64,000 bases of DNA. It comes from Rhodeus uyekii (Eukaryota > Chordata > Actinopteri > Cypriniformes > Acheilognathidae). The DNA lies in the NCBI GenBank assembly GCA_037043235.1, contig JAWRVZ010000253.1, forward strand, positions 327,501-391,500, written 5' to 3'. Below the pieces are notes generated by a model. That model ran no database searches, was not told the DNA's origin, and worked only from the letters and a program-made list of their open reading frames with translations. A program made the translations under genes and the position numbers. Shown here one piece after another: positions 12,601 to 23,099 of the stretch (position 1 is the first letter of the stretch; every line of letters begins with the position of its first letter).

Positions 12601-13053
12601 GTTTCCTGTCGTTTATGGGAGTTGGGAAGGATGTGCACACGTTTGCGTTCATCATGGCCGAGGGACCCGGAGACTTTATCTGTCACATGTTCTGGTGCGA
12701 TCCTAACGCAGCCAGTCTAAGTGAGGCTGTACAGGCCGCCTGCATGGTACGGATGTGTCTCCAACATGATACTGTACAAATTCAACATAATTTGAATGTG
12801 AAGTGAAAATTAATTCCTCACTGTACATGTAAAAGTTGTTCATGGTGTTACACACTTTCTTTAAGTGATCTCTTCCATCTTTTATTGACAGCTGAGGTAT
12901 CAGAAGTGTTTGGACGCTCGGCCCCCCAGCAGCAGCTCTTGTCTGCCCGGCCCACCTGCCGATTCGGTCGCCCGCCGGGTCGGCTCGAGTGTGAAGAAGG
13001 GGGTTCAGAGTCTGCTGGGTAGTTTCAAAAGATCTGGATCTCAGACACCCTAA
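2867..13053 (+). CDS. apbb1: Amyloid-beta precursor protein-binding family B member 1 (Fe65), complete coding region
   Basis: Adaptor that binds the cytoplasmic NPxY tail of APP-family proteins and acts in cytoplasm and nucleus (family knowledge). Coding exons joined in phase: 2867-3638, 4543-4733, 4949-5025, 5486-5546, 5621-5767, 7835-7962, microexon 8101-8106, 10374-10488, 11854-11926, 12040-12120, 12340-12455, 12570-12746, 12892-13053, giving 701 residues (human about 710). All junctions are GT-AG. Residues 1-257 are acidic, low-complexity and Gln/Glu-rich. The WW domain is at about 272-300 with Trp276 and Trp297. PTB1 runs from about 368 to 505 and PTB2 from about 524 to 675. The N-terminal NTKWMKEDQNQ motif, the SDEDSS motif before the WW domain and a C-terminus ending SGSQTP point to APBB1 rather than APBB2 or APBB3, although the short exon with EFEGATLRYAS resembles APBB2. 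ATG 2867 is chosen because it lies 9 nt after an acceptor (AG at 2856-2857), so a 5' UTR exon must lie upstream. Confidence 0.93.
4078..4205 (-). mobile_element. L2-like LINE 3'-end fragment
   Basis: Shares the block with ATTGTTTCAAAGCAGCTTTA and GGCTGAACAGCAGCTCTAGA with the LINE 3' ends at 18769 and 61655. Only the 3' tail is present. It sits in the apbb1 intron before the WW exon. Confidence 0.75.
4391..4466. repeat. Perfect 32-bp inverted repeat (foldback)
   Basis: Left arm 4391-4422 begins CCAAAGCAGTTTTGG; right arm 4435-4466 is its exact reverse complement; the loop is 12 nt. It lies 76 nt upstream of the WW-domain exon, inside the intron, and in RNA would form a long hairpin. Confidence 0.9.
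4543..4733 (+). CDS. apbb1: apbb1 WW-domain exon
   Basis: Flanked by ATTATAG and CAG|GTTATT, joining in phase (G|AG = Glu258). It encodes a full WW domain with the two signature tryptophans, a GTYYWH core and TTQWEPP at its end. The domain binds proline-rich partners such as Mena in mammals (family knowledge). Confidence 0.93.
4949..5767 (+). CDS. apbb1: apbb1 exons 4949-5025, 5486-5546 and 5621-5767 (linker and start of PTB1)
   Basis: Three exons. The first two encode a short linker (KEDIASDESLKEFEG..., then a Glu/Lys/Ser-rich stretch ending STEGTK). The third begins with Cys-Phe-Ala-Val of PTB1 and ends WGE before a GTGCGT donor. The acceptor of the third is a tandem 10-mer, TGTTTTGCAG TGTTTTGCAG: using the first AG keeps Cys-Phe and the frame. 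A SINE (5081-5227) lies in the intron between the first two exons. Confidence 0.88.
5081..5227 (-). mobile_element. tRNA-derived SINE, copy 1
   Basis: On the minus strand it reads TGTAGCTCAAACAGTAAAGA (degenerate A-box region), then a B-box-like GGGTTTGATTCCCAGG, and ends in the conserved core containing GATAAAAGCGTCTGCCAAAT. It lies antisense in an apbb1 intron. Confidence 0.8.
5768..7834 (+). other. apbb1 intron without recognised features
   Basis: About 2 kb between PTB1 exons. I see a poly-C run near 6639-6647 and no exon-like or transposon-like sequence that I can name. Confidence 0.5.
7835..7962 (+). CDS. apbb1: apbb1 PTB1 exon
   Basis: Acceptor TGTTTAG and donor GGCAG|GTGAGT. Encodes GKEMLLVMENETLNL and on to VSIRVWGVGRDDGR. 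It ends two bases into the Arg codon that joins either the microexon or directly exon 10374-10488. Confidence 0.92.
8101..8106 (+). CDS. apbb1: apbb1 6-nt microexon (GGAGAG), inserts Arg-Glu in PTB1
   Basis: The six bases lie between ATCCCAG (acceptor) and GTAGTG (donor). With them the junction reads R-E-R-D-F; without them R-D-F. Mammalian APBB1 has a 6-nt neuron-specific mini-exon adding Arg-Glu at this same place (established). TGCTGC at 8081-8086, 15 nt upstream, fits the UGC motif recognised by SRRM4. The donor is weaker than those of its neighbours, as expected for a regulated exon. Inclusion in nerve tissue is inference. Confidence 0.85.
8858..9098 (-). mobile_element. Tigger/pogo-like transposase remnant with internal deletion
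   Basis: On the minus strand an ATG at 9098 opens MSSKKVSGKDGSEKKRMM and on to KQEIVDR, the typical start of Tigger (pogo, CENP-B-like) transposases, and then hits a stop. Further on, another frame reads DDEHTQVLQELSS, like the C-terminal tail of such proteins. The DDE core is missing, so this is a deletion derivative in an apbb1 intron. Confidence 0.55.
10374..10488 (+). CDS. apbb1: apbb1 PTB1 C-terminal exon
   Basis: Acceptor TTATTGCAG and donor AAG|GTAAGT. Encodes DFAYVARDKLTHVLKCHVF and on to MHDICSK, the C-terminal strand and helix of PTB1. It joins in phase to both the microexon and the preceding exon. Confidence 0.93.
11377..11600 (+). mobile_element. Possible tRNA-derived SINE head(s)
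   Basis: GTCAGTCCGTTAAGACGCCT followed by GTTGTGAGTTCGAATCC resembles the A and B boxes of a tRNA gene at usual spacing. A second B-box-like GGTTCGAGTCC occurs at about 11579. No cloverleaf-like 3' half is evident, so a SINE is likelier than a tRNA gene. Confidence 0.35.
11854..12120 (+). CDS. apbb1: apbb1 exons 11854-11926 and 12040-12120 (inter-PTB linker and PTB2 start)
   Basis: The first exon encodes IMAQRKSSSRLN and on to IPFQ and ends at CAGG|GTAACG. The second begins EFPAPKNELVQRFQVRYLG, the start of PTB2, and ends TKPVG at a GTAGGA donor. Relative to mammalian Fe65 one residue is missing at the junction (Gln-Glu instead of Gln-Val-Glu). Confidence 0.9.
12340..13053 (+). CDS. apbb1: apbb1 last three exons (PTB2 and C-terminus)
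   Basis: Exons 12340-12455, 12570-12746 and 12892-13053. They encode MDVINVALETALL..., then TEEVLSECRVRFLSFMGV... to EAVQAACM, then LRYQKCLDARPP and on to SGSQTP followed by a TAA stop at 13051. PTB2 is the APP-tail binding module in the family. All junctions are GT-AG and in phase. Confidence 0.92.
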
Positions 13054-14930
13054 GAAGGGAAACACTCCCTCAAGCGGTACTCACTGCGAATTCTTGCTTG
13101 TGTGTTTTTTTTTCTCTAAATGTAGAGGGTCGTTCATGTCATTTCAGCTGTCCTCCTGCAATTGGCACACAATATGAATGAGAGGGCAAGATACATTGAT
13201 AGATGTTCCGTTATTGCACTCTACATTTTAATTGGCTTTTTCCACGTTTGTTTGCGCAGCTAATGTACTGTAAAAGTGACTTGGCACCACAGGATATGAA
13301 TGTCACTAGCGAGATTGGATTTCAGTGTAGTGGATGTTGTGGACACCCTGAAGACACTAAATGTTACGCATGCTGTCATAAAACACTAAAAGGAGCTTAT
13401 ACACTATGCAATGTGCTTATTTATTATTTGTTGTTCCTCCTGTGGCTCTGTGGTGACCCATATTGTGCTAGCTTTGCCTGCTTTTCTTACTTTCCCTTTC
13501 CCAACCGTAACGCAGGGACAGAACCACGACTGAAGTCAATAGCAAACCCAGACCTCGCAACATCTGTGTGCTCTTCACCCTAAAATGAAAGTTGTCATCG
13601 TTTACCCTCATGATGTTCCAAACCTGTATGCCTGCCTTCTCTCTGCGGAAGACAAGATATTTAAAAAAACATAAGTCAGCTTCACGTTTGATTTGGAATT
13701 GCATTAATTTGCTTAATTTTGTAAAAAAAAAAAAAATTACAAAAGGACTCAAATTATGTTACTATATTACTTTACATTTACCCACTCGGTCGGTTTGTGT
13801 ATTTGACTTCATTTGTGGAAATAGCATTAACATATCCTAGTCTTCCAAAGTGGATTTGCTCATTGAAAGCCAGCTTTAAATGAGCACATTTTTTAATTAT
13901 GTTGTGTGTTAATTTACAGGATTACAGTTTGTTATTCTCCCCGTCACATACAACAAATAGTATGAATGGGTTCATCTTTTTTGATCAAAAATGCTCAGTC
14001 CGTACATCAGCATTGTGCGTTTCTCTAGAAGGTGCTCCTGCATTTGTTCCTGTCCACTTTCAGAAATTGTATATTGAAGTCAACGGATTATCTGCACATA
14101 ATTACATGTCGTGTATCGGAAACAATCTTTGGAAATATATCTTAAATGCTTTGCTACGATTGTGGTCTTGCTGTATATAGACATTATTTCTTTCAAATAC
14201 ATGTTGTAACATATTGTCATGTCTTAATATTTATGAATTCTTACGCAGTCGTAAAAGTTTGTTAATTCTAGTTAATGTACATACTGACTTGAATACACTA
14301 ATAGAGTCAGAGAACTCATTTTTTTCATCCGTTTTCAGACCCATGTTCATGTCCCATTTCACCTGTTGTTAAAGGGAATGTTTGAACGCACCTGAGTGTT
14401 CAATCTGATTTGTGTGTTACTCTAACATTTTGTGTATAAGTCTAGATGATGTAATTGTGATGCTTAATGCGCTAATTTGGTTAACGCTCTTGAAATAACT
14501 CTATTGTAGAATAAGCGTACATGTAAATATTCTGCATTACATTAACAACTGGTATCAAAGGATGTGTCATTCTCACTTAAATGTCATGCTGGTACATTGT
14601 GTGCCTAAAGCACAGCTAAAAAACACAAGCTGTTCCTTATTAAACAAGGCAATGTTACTTTATGCATAATCTTCACTGATAGGTAACATGGTAGAAATTC
14701 CTCAAGTACATTTGATTTTTAAAATATGACGTTTTAACAACGATACTCAGAAAATGGAAGGATCAGTCCTGTAAACGCTTGCGTAGACACTTGTGTAGAA
14801 TCCTGTAAACACTTACGTAGAATGTTTTAACCATTACATTTTTAAGGAGATTTGAGAACTGATTTCTTAAAATGTAAATGTAATGTTATAGAGAAACATG
14901 TGACTGAATGAAATAAAAACAATGAAAATA
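13054..14930 (+). other. apbb1: Probable apbb1 3' UTR
   Basis: About 1.9 kb after the stop with no long frame and no transposon that I recognise, unlike the sequence beyond it. AATAAA occurs at 14912-14917, and another candidate lies at 15022-15027. The extent is inferred only from this. Confidence 0.45.
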
Positions 14931-15639
14931 CATTTAATGGGTATCTTCAAATTTTAATTAAATTAGGCCTGTAAGGAGGGTGGGGGGATTTCATGTGGAA
15001 AAGCAAATATGTTTAATGTGGAATAAACTAATCCCCAAATAAAATAACTTATTTATAATAAAACTTTGCTTTTACTGTAATTTCATCATATACCTTTGAA
15101 TTATTGCCATTTCCATAGATATCTGTATACTTTGTATGTCTATAAATGTATATTGCCATTACTGATCTGTATTTAAATGTCAGAAACGTGAACACTGTCG
15201 AACAGAAGATAAAGTTCTGCTTGGGTAATGCCTGTTTCTCAGGAAAATCATGAGGCCAAGGCACTCAACAATTTTGAAAAAGAAAAAGAAAAAAAAGCCT
15301 GGATTTATTCATGGCTATAACATTGTAAAAGTTTGCTCAGGTCCACGTGGCACACATTTTTTAAATTTTTATTTTTTTTTTAATTTTGTAATTTTATACG
15401 CAGGTCTATGAGGTGCCAAATAAGCTGAGAAAGTGATTTTTTTTTGGCTTTGTATCTGAATAATGCATGTGTGGAGAAGAATTGCAAGCCAAAGGCTTCA
15501 GAATTACTCAGTATACACAATACATGTCTCTGATATTTAACACTCTTTAGGATGAAGATTGGATATTGTTTCCCTAAGGATTTTGGTTTGCAATTGTTAT
15601 ATTTTTGATGTTAACTATTAACAAAAACTATTAACTCTC

Positions 15640-18110
15640 TTTTCCAGCACTTTAAACACTGTTGCTCCTTTGAGCTTACAGAAGATTAAAGAGAATAGTC
15701 CAACACCGTGGTACAACGAGCACACCCGGGCCCTCAAGAGAGCAGCCAGAAAAATGGAGCGGAGCTGGAAAAAAAACTAAGCTAGAGGTTTTTCCCATTT
15801 CATGGAAAGACAGCTCTATTGCATTCAGAAAGGCCTTAAACTTATTTTACTACCCTCTTAGAAGAAAACAAATACAACCCTCTATGTATTTGATATAATG
15901 GCTAAATTAATGTGAAATCAAGCTTCAATCTCAGACGCTTCCAAACAGACAGCAATAATGACTTTATGATCTTCTTTACTTGAAAAATTCATAACATTAG
16001 AGAGGAAATTGTAGCAATGTAAGAACATCTACTACAGTATCACATCATACAGTGAAAAAAACCTCCACTCTTTCATTACTATAGGAGAGGAAGAATTGTC
16101 CATTGTCTACTTTACAACATCAAGGTCATGGGTTCGATCCCAGGGAAAGCAAGACCTGATTCAAAATGTTCATTGAATCTAATCGCTTTGGATAAAAGCG
16201 TCTGCCAAATGCATATGTCTTAACCCATTAAATCATCAAAATCAATACCATGTATGTACCTGTACATGAAAGAGATGTTTCTAGAGGTCATAGATCCTCT
16301 TCTTAATATCATTAAAGTCGTATTTCTCATTAGGATACGTACCAAAAACTTTAAGCTGGCTATAATTAAACCGCTTATTAAAAAACACAACTTGATCCTA
16401 CAGAATTAGTTAATTTCAGGCTGATATCCAATCTGTCAAAGCTCTTAGAAAAGGAAATATCCTCACAACTATGTTCTTTTTGTTGGACTTTTCATGAATT
16501 CCTCAAGTCTGCATGTTCTTTTAATGAGAGCAGAGACGGCTTTTCGTTTTTTAACTATTTAATCATCAATTCAATAATATGAATAAAGTATACAGAGCTC
16601 TGGGTTACAGCTTTCCCTGATTACACAACCTCGCCCATGACCATTACTTCCCTGACCCATTTGTTTATACATTTTAACCAATATACATTTGAAAGATGGC
16701 AGCTGATAGGTGTTGCTCCAATAGAGATCTCCACCCATCCCGATTCCTGTTTTTTCCTGCACACATAGGTTAAATTGAAGCAAGGCACCCTAAGGCGCAC
16801 AAAACACACTGATCAGATACCCATCTAGGGAATGTTAAATGCGCACATACAAACAATTTGTGGTTAACTCCCTTGTCCCAATCTGTTCAATCAGCAAGCC
16901 CCCACACATTCCACCTAATACTATATACAGATTGTGTTTTCTAAAGCTATTCATTCATGAATCATTGGACCTATCCATAAATCCCATAAATCATACCATA
17001 CCATAAATCCCTAGTCATAAAAGCAATCAGTAATTTCTAATTCTTGCAAAGCCAGATATGTATACATTTATTCCTTCACTTTCTAGAAAGAAACTGTCTA
17101 CGAGGATTTCCAGTCAGGATTTAGACCGTATCATAGTATCAAAACCGCATCAAACTCTTATTAGAGTTACAAATGATTTGCTTTTATCATCCGATCGTGG
17201 TTGTATCTCTCTGTTAGTGTTACTGGACCTTAGTGCTGCATTTGATACAATCGACCACAAAATCCTTCTAAATACACTTGAAAATTATGTTGGCATTAGT
17301 GGAATTGTGTTAGCCTGGTTCAAATCATACTTATCTGACCGTTATCAGTTTCACGGGTTCAGTATAGAGTTCCTCAAGGTTCAGTACTAGGACCATTGCC
17401 CTATACAATACTTTGGGTGCAATTATTAGGAAGCATGGCATTAGCTTTCACTGTTACGCTGATGATACTCAGCTCTATATTTCTATATATATATAACAGA
17501 ATGCACAACTGATATAAAAAATTGGATGACTAGGAACTTTATAATACTTAATCCTGAAAAACACAAAACAGATTCTTATTATTAGACCAAAAAGTTCTGC
17601 ATGTAATAACACTCGATGACTGCTCTGTCATGTCTTCGTCATCAATTTCACCTGTGTGTGCTCTTTGATACCAATCTTTCATTTGAAAGCCAAGTTTCTA
17701 GCATCTGTAAAACTGCATTCTTCCATCTGAAAAATATATCTAAATTGCGACATATGATCTCAATGACAAATTTGAAAAAAGTTAGTTCATGCGTTCATGA
17801 GCTCAAGGTTAAAATTTTTTTAATGCTCTACTGGGTGATTGCATAAAATCTGGAAGAAAAAAATATTTTTTAAAACTTCAATAGAATCAGCCCTATTCAT
17901 TGATGGATGGAACAGACTGTTGTGTTTCTTTAGGAAACGGGGGAAATGCACAAGCATTGCTACCATCAGGCCATCTCTTTACAAAATTTATGTCATCATA
18001 ACCAGCTCTGTTAAGAACGGAAAGTTTCTGCAGATGTACGAATTAAAAGCCAAAATATATTTATGGGATGTTATCATACATATTTTTTACACCATTTAAG
18101 ACATTATTCA
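15640..18110 (+). mobile_element. Degenerate L2-clade LINE (endonuclease linker and reverse transcriptase)
   Basis: Plus-strand fragments in order: TPWYNEHTRALKRAARKMER (endonuclease-RT linker) near 15705, LDPTELVNFRLISNLSKLLE near 16395, QDFQSGFRP and LLVLLDLSAAFDTIDHK near 17110-17265, a broken YADDTQL region near 17455, and the LCVLFDTNLSFESQVSS block near 17645. Many stops and frameshifts show that it is dead. About 16500-17070 does not match the element and looks inserted; a SINE lies at 16113. Confidence 0.8.
16113..16217 (+). mobile_element. tRNA-derived SINE, copy 2 (5'-truncated)
   Basis: Reads AAGGTCATGGGTTCGATCCC (B box) and ends in GATAAAAGCGTCTGCCAAAT. It is inside the L2 LINE remnant and oriented with it. 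Confidence 0.8.
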
Positions 18111-18768
18111 TCCTAATATATTCTAAGACTAAAGATGTCAGAAGACTACTGCCACTCCTAGAGCTTTAATGCAGTATTAGTATAGGGTTAGAATAGAGTA
18201 TGCATCTGTTCTAAAGGATATGCCTTATGATTTTTCATGTAAGCAGATGACAATCAAATAAAATCGTAGACCAACAATGACTGTAATGATGCCTGTAATG
18301 CTGCTAACAATACTGTAATACAAGTGCACACCGATAGAGGGAGCCACTGGGCAAGAAATCTTTAACTTCAACAGACTGCTACATTAAAGACGGTTAAAAA
18401 AGGTAAATGCATATTCTGAGATAGATCAAGTTATGTTTGTTTACACAGTCTTTAAACACAAGAAACGTGTGTTTCACGTAAAGTTAAGTTGACAGTAATT
18501 CTAAACTACTGCATTGCCTAATTTTATATGCACAGAATCAAGTCAATGCAGATGTGCGATTGATCACTAAAATAAAAGCTGAATTAAAAATTCATGTGAT
18601 GATGCTGAGCCAGACTGCGGACCTCCTCGTAGTATTTAAAAATATGATTATACATCACATAATGATGATATGAACATTTTTCACATTTAGATATGAAACG
18701 TATGTAATCGGATGTGCCACTCACTTGATTCAGGAATTAAAGGTCCTCAACAATCTCAGACAGACTAG

Positions 18769-19735
18769 TCACTTTATTTATATAGCGGTTTTTACAATAG
18801 AGATTGTTTCAAAGCAGCTTATACAGTAGTTACAGGAAAATAATGCAACAAAGTTTGTTTTGGCTGAACAGCAGCTCTAGAAGAAACAATCAATAATATT
18901 GATGAATATTAAGTGTTAAATGTCTCCAACTATTCAAGCCAGAGTCGACAGTGACAAGAACCCAAAACTCCAGCAGGAGACAGAATGAATGGAATGGAGA
19001 ACAGAATGGAGAAAAAAACCTTGTGATAAACCAGACTCAGTTGGGGGGTCAGTTTTCTCTGGCCAACAGCCAAACAGTGCATGATTATTATATAATTAAT
19101 TAGAAAGATTTTAAAATGTATACAGTGTTTGACAGAACCGGACTAACATGGACATACTTCCTAATTCTAGTAAGAACTCAAACTGCTGTGTTTTGAACCA
19201 TCTGGAGTTTTTTGCATCCACCCAGTAGAGCATTACAATAATCTAGCCTTGAGCTCTGTGTAACTTTTCCACATTTGTCACTGAGAGCATATGTCGTAAT
19301 TTAGATACATTTTTAAGATGAAACAATGTGGTTTTACAGATGGTGTAAACGTGGCTTTCAAATGAAAGAGTCAAACCAAAAAAGCAAGCCCAGGTTCATA
19401 ACTGACAGCCAAAACTTGGCAGAGCAGAACCCGTGATCAATATGAGATCTATTCATTTACTAACTGATAACGCTCAGACACATACTTAATGTGTTGCAAA
19501 TTAGCTTAAGGGAAATATATATCATAACTCGTTATAATTAATTATAAATATTTGCATTAATTAGTCTAAATCCTGACTGGAAATCCTCGTAGATGCTGTT
19601 TCTTTCTAGAAAGGAGCACAGTTGTGAGGATAATTCCTTTTCTAGTATCTTTGACAAAAGATTCAATATCGGCCTGTAATTGACTAATTCTGTAGGATCA
19701 AGTTGTGGTTTTTTATTTTTTATTTAATAGTCAGC
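18769..19735 (-). mobile_element. L2-clade LINE, 3' half, degenerate
   Basis: The 3' UTR is at 18769-19080 (TTTATATAGCG..., ATTGTTTCAAAGCAGCTTAT). It is followed on the minus strand by the C-terminal RT region and, near 19560-19700, by the complement of the same RT block that occurs at 16395-17130 of the other copy. No open frame survives. A further antisense piece of the same linker lies near 22230-22370. Confidence 0.75.
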
Positions 19736-19742
19736 TTAAAGC

Positions 19743-20190
19743 AGTGGTTCTCAAATAGTGAACTTTGGGGTACATGTTTTTTTTTGCCAGGGAGTATGTT
19801 TTCTTGCACTGAACAAGAGCTGCAGATATTAAGTTCAGATAACCGTCCCCTCATCATTTGACGTGTACGATTCGTAAGTGTCACGTGATCAACCTTTAAA
19901 TTCACACGTGTTTTCACGCGATATCTGGCACTGATCCAAAAAAAGACGCGCTCAGAGCTTGTCATTTATCACAACAATTCAGTGTTTTCAACCACATAAG
20001 ATTTCTTTTAGGTTTCAACAAGTTGAGCCAACAAGTTGGTGACTATTTTGAATTATCTATTATACAGCGCTTTTTGTGACTGTGGTATGTCACGTGACAA
20101 GCATGACGCGTTGCCATGGAAACAATAAGGCGAAAGTTCCAAAATGGGGGGAGGGGGGGCGCGCAAAATTTTTACATCTACCTAGGGGGG
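19743..20190. mobile_element. Possible hAT-like repeat
   Basis: Begins CAGTGGTTCTCAAATAG, the usual hAT terminus, followed by a gene-less stretch ending in G-rich sequence. No matching second terminus or target duplication was found. Confidence 0.3.
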
Positions 20191-20202
20191 CGTGTTAGTT
20201 GA

Positions 20203-21702
20203 TATAGAGCGTGCCCGTATGACGTCACGCGTACCGTCACCGCCATATTGGGGGACAAGTAGAGCTGGATACAGTGTGCACCGAATGTTAATCATATTGT
20301 GAAACAGTCATATTTTAGGCTGCCTAAGGTAATAACACACCAAGGTGATCGTACACAACAGCTGTCAAAGGCCAGACGTGAGAAATGCAAACAGTCGAAT
20401 TCATGTTGAGAGAGTGATTGCTTAGTCCGTCAGAAATATTCAATGCTATCATCCAGATCTGGACATACACTATTTACTTCTTGCCCATCAAAAACCTAAT
20501 AAAATTAAAGGTGAACAATGTAGATCATGATTAGATCACATGGATGCGTTTATCCGGATCTACAAACAAAAGAAATTTTTTTTTTAAAAAACTAAAAAAA
20601 TTACAAACAAAAGAGCTGAGTACAGAGTGCACAGGTCAAAGTTAATGTTATTCATATGGTGAAACATGCCATCGGTCTGTGCTGTGTTTGGCTGTTCTAA
20701 CAGACACGATAGAGAGAAAGACAAATCATTTTTTAGGCTGCCTAAGGTGATCGTACGCAACAGCTGTCAAAGGCCAGACGTGAGAAATGGATCTCTAACA
20801 TCGGCCGAGCGGACATCAAGCCTTCCAGCTATGACGCTTATTTACTTCTTGCCCATCAATAACCTAATAAAATTAAAGGTGAACAATGTAGATCATGATT
20901 AGATCACATGGATGCGTTTATCCGGATCTACAGTGAAAACCATCCCACGATGACGCGAGTATTGGTCTGACACCCATAAAGCGCTGCAATTATAAAGCAT
21001 TATATCCATGTATATTATGTCCCTGCTTAAAGGTGGTATCCAACAGTTTGCCGATAATATAACAATTCCTGACCTCTGTTTGGGGTTTTTGAGTGTATTT
21101 TCTGTAGAAAAAATCATACTTTAATCTTAGCTTTTCATACAGGTGTAGAAAATTAAATGTAAAATTAAATCTGATGCAACAGTGAAAGAAAGAAAGTAGG
21201 AATGCTTCTATTTTTAACTTTATTGCTAATGAAAACCATTTCATCTACCTTGGCAGTTGTTACACATCTGTCATTGATGACACAGGACACCACTTCTCGC
21301 ACCCAGCCACACACTAGCTGATTGTAAGCGTCAAGTCCTTTGTAACACTGAAGATCTTCGGCTGTATAAGGACTTGGGGTGAAAACCAGATAGTTGAGAA
21401 CATTAACGTATGTTGTGTTCGGTAGAAGATTGACGTCCGTAGACCAGGTCACAATTTCATAAGGATCCTGTCCCTTTATTAACGCTATTTTTGCATCGTA
21501 CCTGTCTCTTTCAACATTCTCAAGTCCATCTCTATATTTAGTTTGACTCTTACGCTCAATTTTCTCACTAGATTTACATAAAACGTTTTTTTTTCTGCGA
21601 TAACACTGACTTTAACGTCGCTTCCCCCATGACATTGATTAGAAGTTGTCCCCCAAAATGGCGTCTGTCGTAAAACTACATCACGATCGGGCGCGCTCTA
21701 TA
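20203..21702. mobile_element. THAP-domain DNA transposon (ISL2EU/P-like), defective
   Basis: The ends are imperfect inverted repeats: TATAGAGCGTGCCCG at 20203 against the complement of GCGCGCTCTATA ending at 21702, continuing to a shared TTGGGGGACAA at about 20252-20262. Inside on the plus strand at 20666 is MPSVCAVFGCSNRHDREKD, the C2CH start of a THAP zinc finger. It is broken by a frameshift, after which WISNIGRADIKPSSY resumes. On the minus strand 21452-21165 encodes YLVFTPSPYTAEDLQCYKGL and CGWVREVV, a block I associate with SWIM/YqaJ-nuclease proteins of THAP transposons. The superfamily is inferred. Confidence 0.65.
21165..21452 (-). pseudogene. YqaJ/SWIM-type transposon protein fragment
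   Basis: A 95-residue frame with YVNVLNYLVFTPSPYTAEDL and LVCGWVREVVSCVIND. It resembles N-terminal parts of large fish transposon-borne proteins with a YqaJ-like nuclease. It is antisense to the THAP fragment and enclosed by the same inverted repeats. It lacks the nuclease domain itself. Confidence 0.5.
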
Positions 21703-21815
21703 GGGTCTAGCATACATGTTGTTGATTTTGATGATTTAACGAGTTTAGACAATTATTCCTCCCCAATAGCAATGAAAGAGTTGAATTTTTCCTCAGGGAA
21801 ACTACAGTTTACTCT

Positions 21816-21949
21816 ATTTACATGTATGCATTTGGCAGACGCTTTTATCCAAAGCAACTTTGCACATTGAATCTGTTCTTGCTTTCCCTGGGATTGAACC
21901 CGTGACCTTGGCGTTGTAAGCACAGATGCTCTATTGATTGAGCTACAGG
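21816..21949 (-). mobile_element. tRNA-derived SINE, copy 3
   Basis: Complement of TGCATTTGGCAGACGCTTTT, then GGGATTGAACCCGTGACCTT and GATTGAGCTACAG: SINE core, B box and A-box region in the minus orientation. Confidence 0.8.
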
Positions 21950-22869
21950 AAAGCTGTATAATGTGATATTGTAGTAGATGCACGGTTGCATGGTTAAAAT
22001 GTTCTTGCTAATATTATGAATTTTGCAAGTAAAGAAGTTCATGAAGTCTGCTGTGCTGTTTGGAAGCGTAGAGGGTTGAGGCTTTATTTCTTGTTACTTT
22101 AGCCACTGTATCAAATAAATACCTAGGGCTGCATTTTATTTTATTCTAAGAGGGTCAAAAATAAGTACAGTATATCTAATTGTTTTTAGAGGTCTTTTTG
22201 AATGCAATATAGCTGAATACAATGCGAAAAGCCTCTAGCTTTGTTTTTTTCCAGCTCCGCTCGTTGTTTCACGTGTTGGACAATTTTCTTTAATCTTCTT
22301 TAAGCAGAAATGAGTAATTTTGTCTAAAGTGCTGGAAAAAAGAGAGAGTAAATAGTTTCTGCTGTAACTTCAAGCTGTCTGGAATGCTGAGGAGATGAAA
22401 CTGATCAGGATAAAGCAATCTTTAGTTGTAGAAGTGATAGTTCTACTATGTTTGGATTTGTCACTTACACTAGATAGTGTTAAATGAAGCACCATCACTT
22501 CAAAAGAATTATATTTGAAACTAGACCTTTGAGTAATACTGAAAATATTACTATAGATTACAGCAGTACCTCTGTGTGGCGAAGGGGGCGAGGCTTAGCG
22601 GAGTCTGCGGCGAGAGAGTCTGCAGGCGTAAGGGAGCGGAAGAGAGACTGAGAGAGTTTGCGACTGAGGCTTGGGAAGTGACACAGAAGGATGCGAGGTC
22701 TATGCTGAGTAGTGGGGAGGTAGTAGTTGACCTGCACCTCCGATTTAGATTTTTTTGTATTTACTAATTCAGGGAACAGACACAGTCCAGATGATGATAT
22801 CAAGGTGAAAGAGTCTCTATGTGTTCTCTAGAAAGAGTCTCTAGACAGCTAGTAAGTCAAGGTTCAGCT

Positions 22870-23090
22870 CTAAGACTATGCACCACATTATGAAGAGCAG
22901 CAAGTGCGCTTGAGATTGTTGATGGTGGGTGGGGGGGGGGGGGAGTGTGCGTGAGATTGTTGACGGGTGGTGGTAGAGTGCAGGATTGTTGAAACACATC
23001 TCCTCACCGCCAAAACAACAGCGCCACAGCCGCTTGCAGGCGCTCATGGACCGGGATATCGGGCCACGGACTAGGGATTGGGGACCACTG
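22870..23090. mobile_element. hAT MITE fragment (GGTTGGGGACCACTG family)
   Basis: Ends GGATTGGGGACCACTG at 23090 and shares TTGTTGAAACACATCTCC, CCGCCAAAAC and CCACAGCCGCTTGCAG with the copies at 41879, 52225 and 53482. The other terminus is not recognisable. Confidence 0.6.
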
Positions 23091-23099
23091 ATTTAGACC

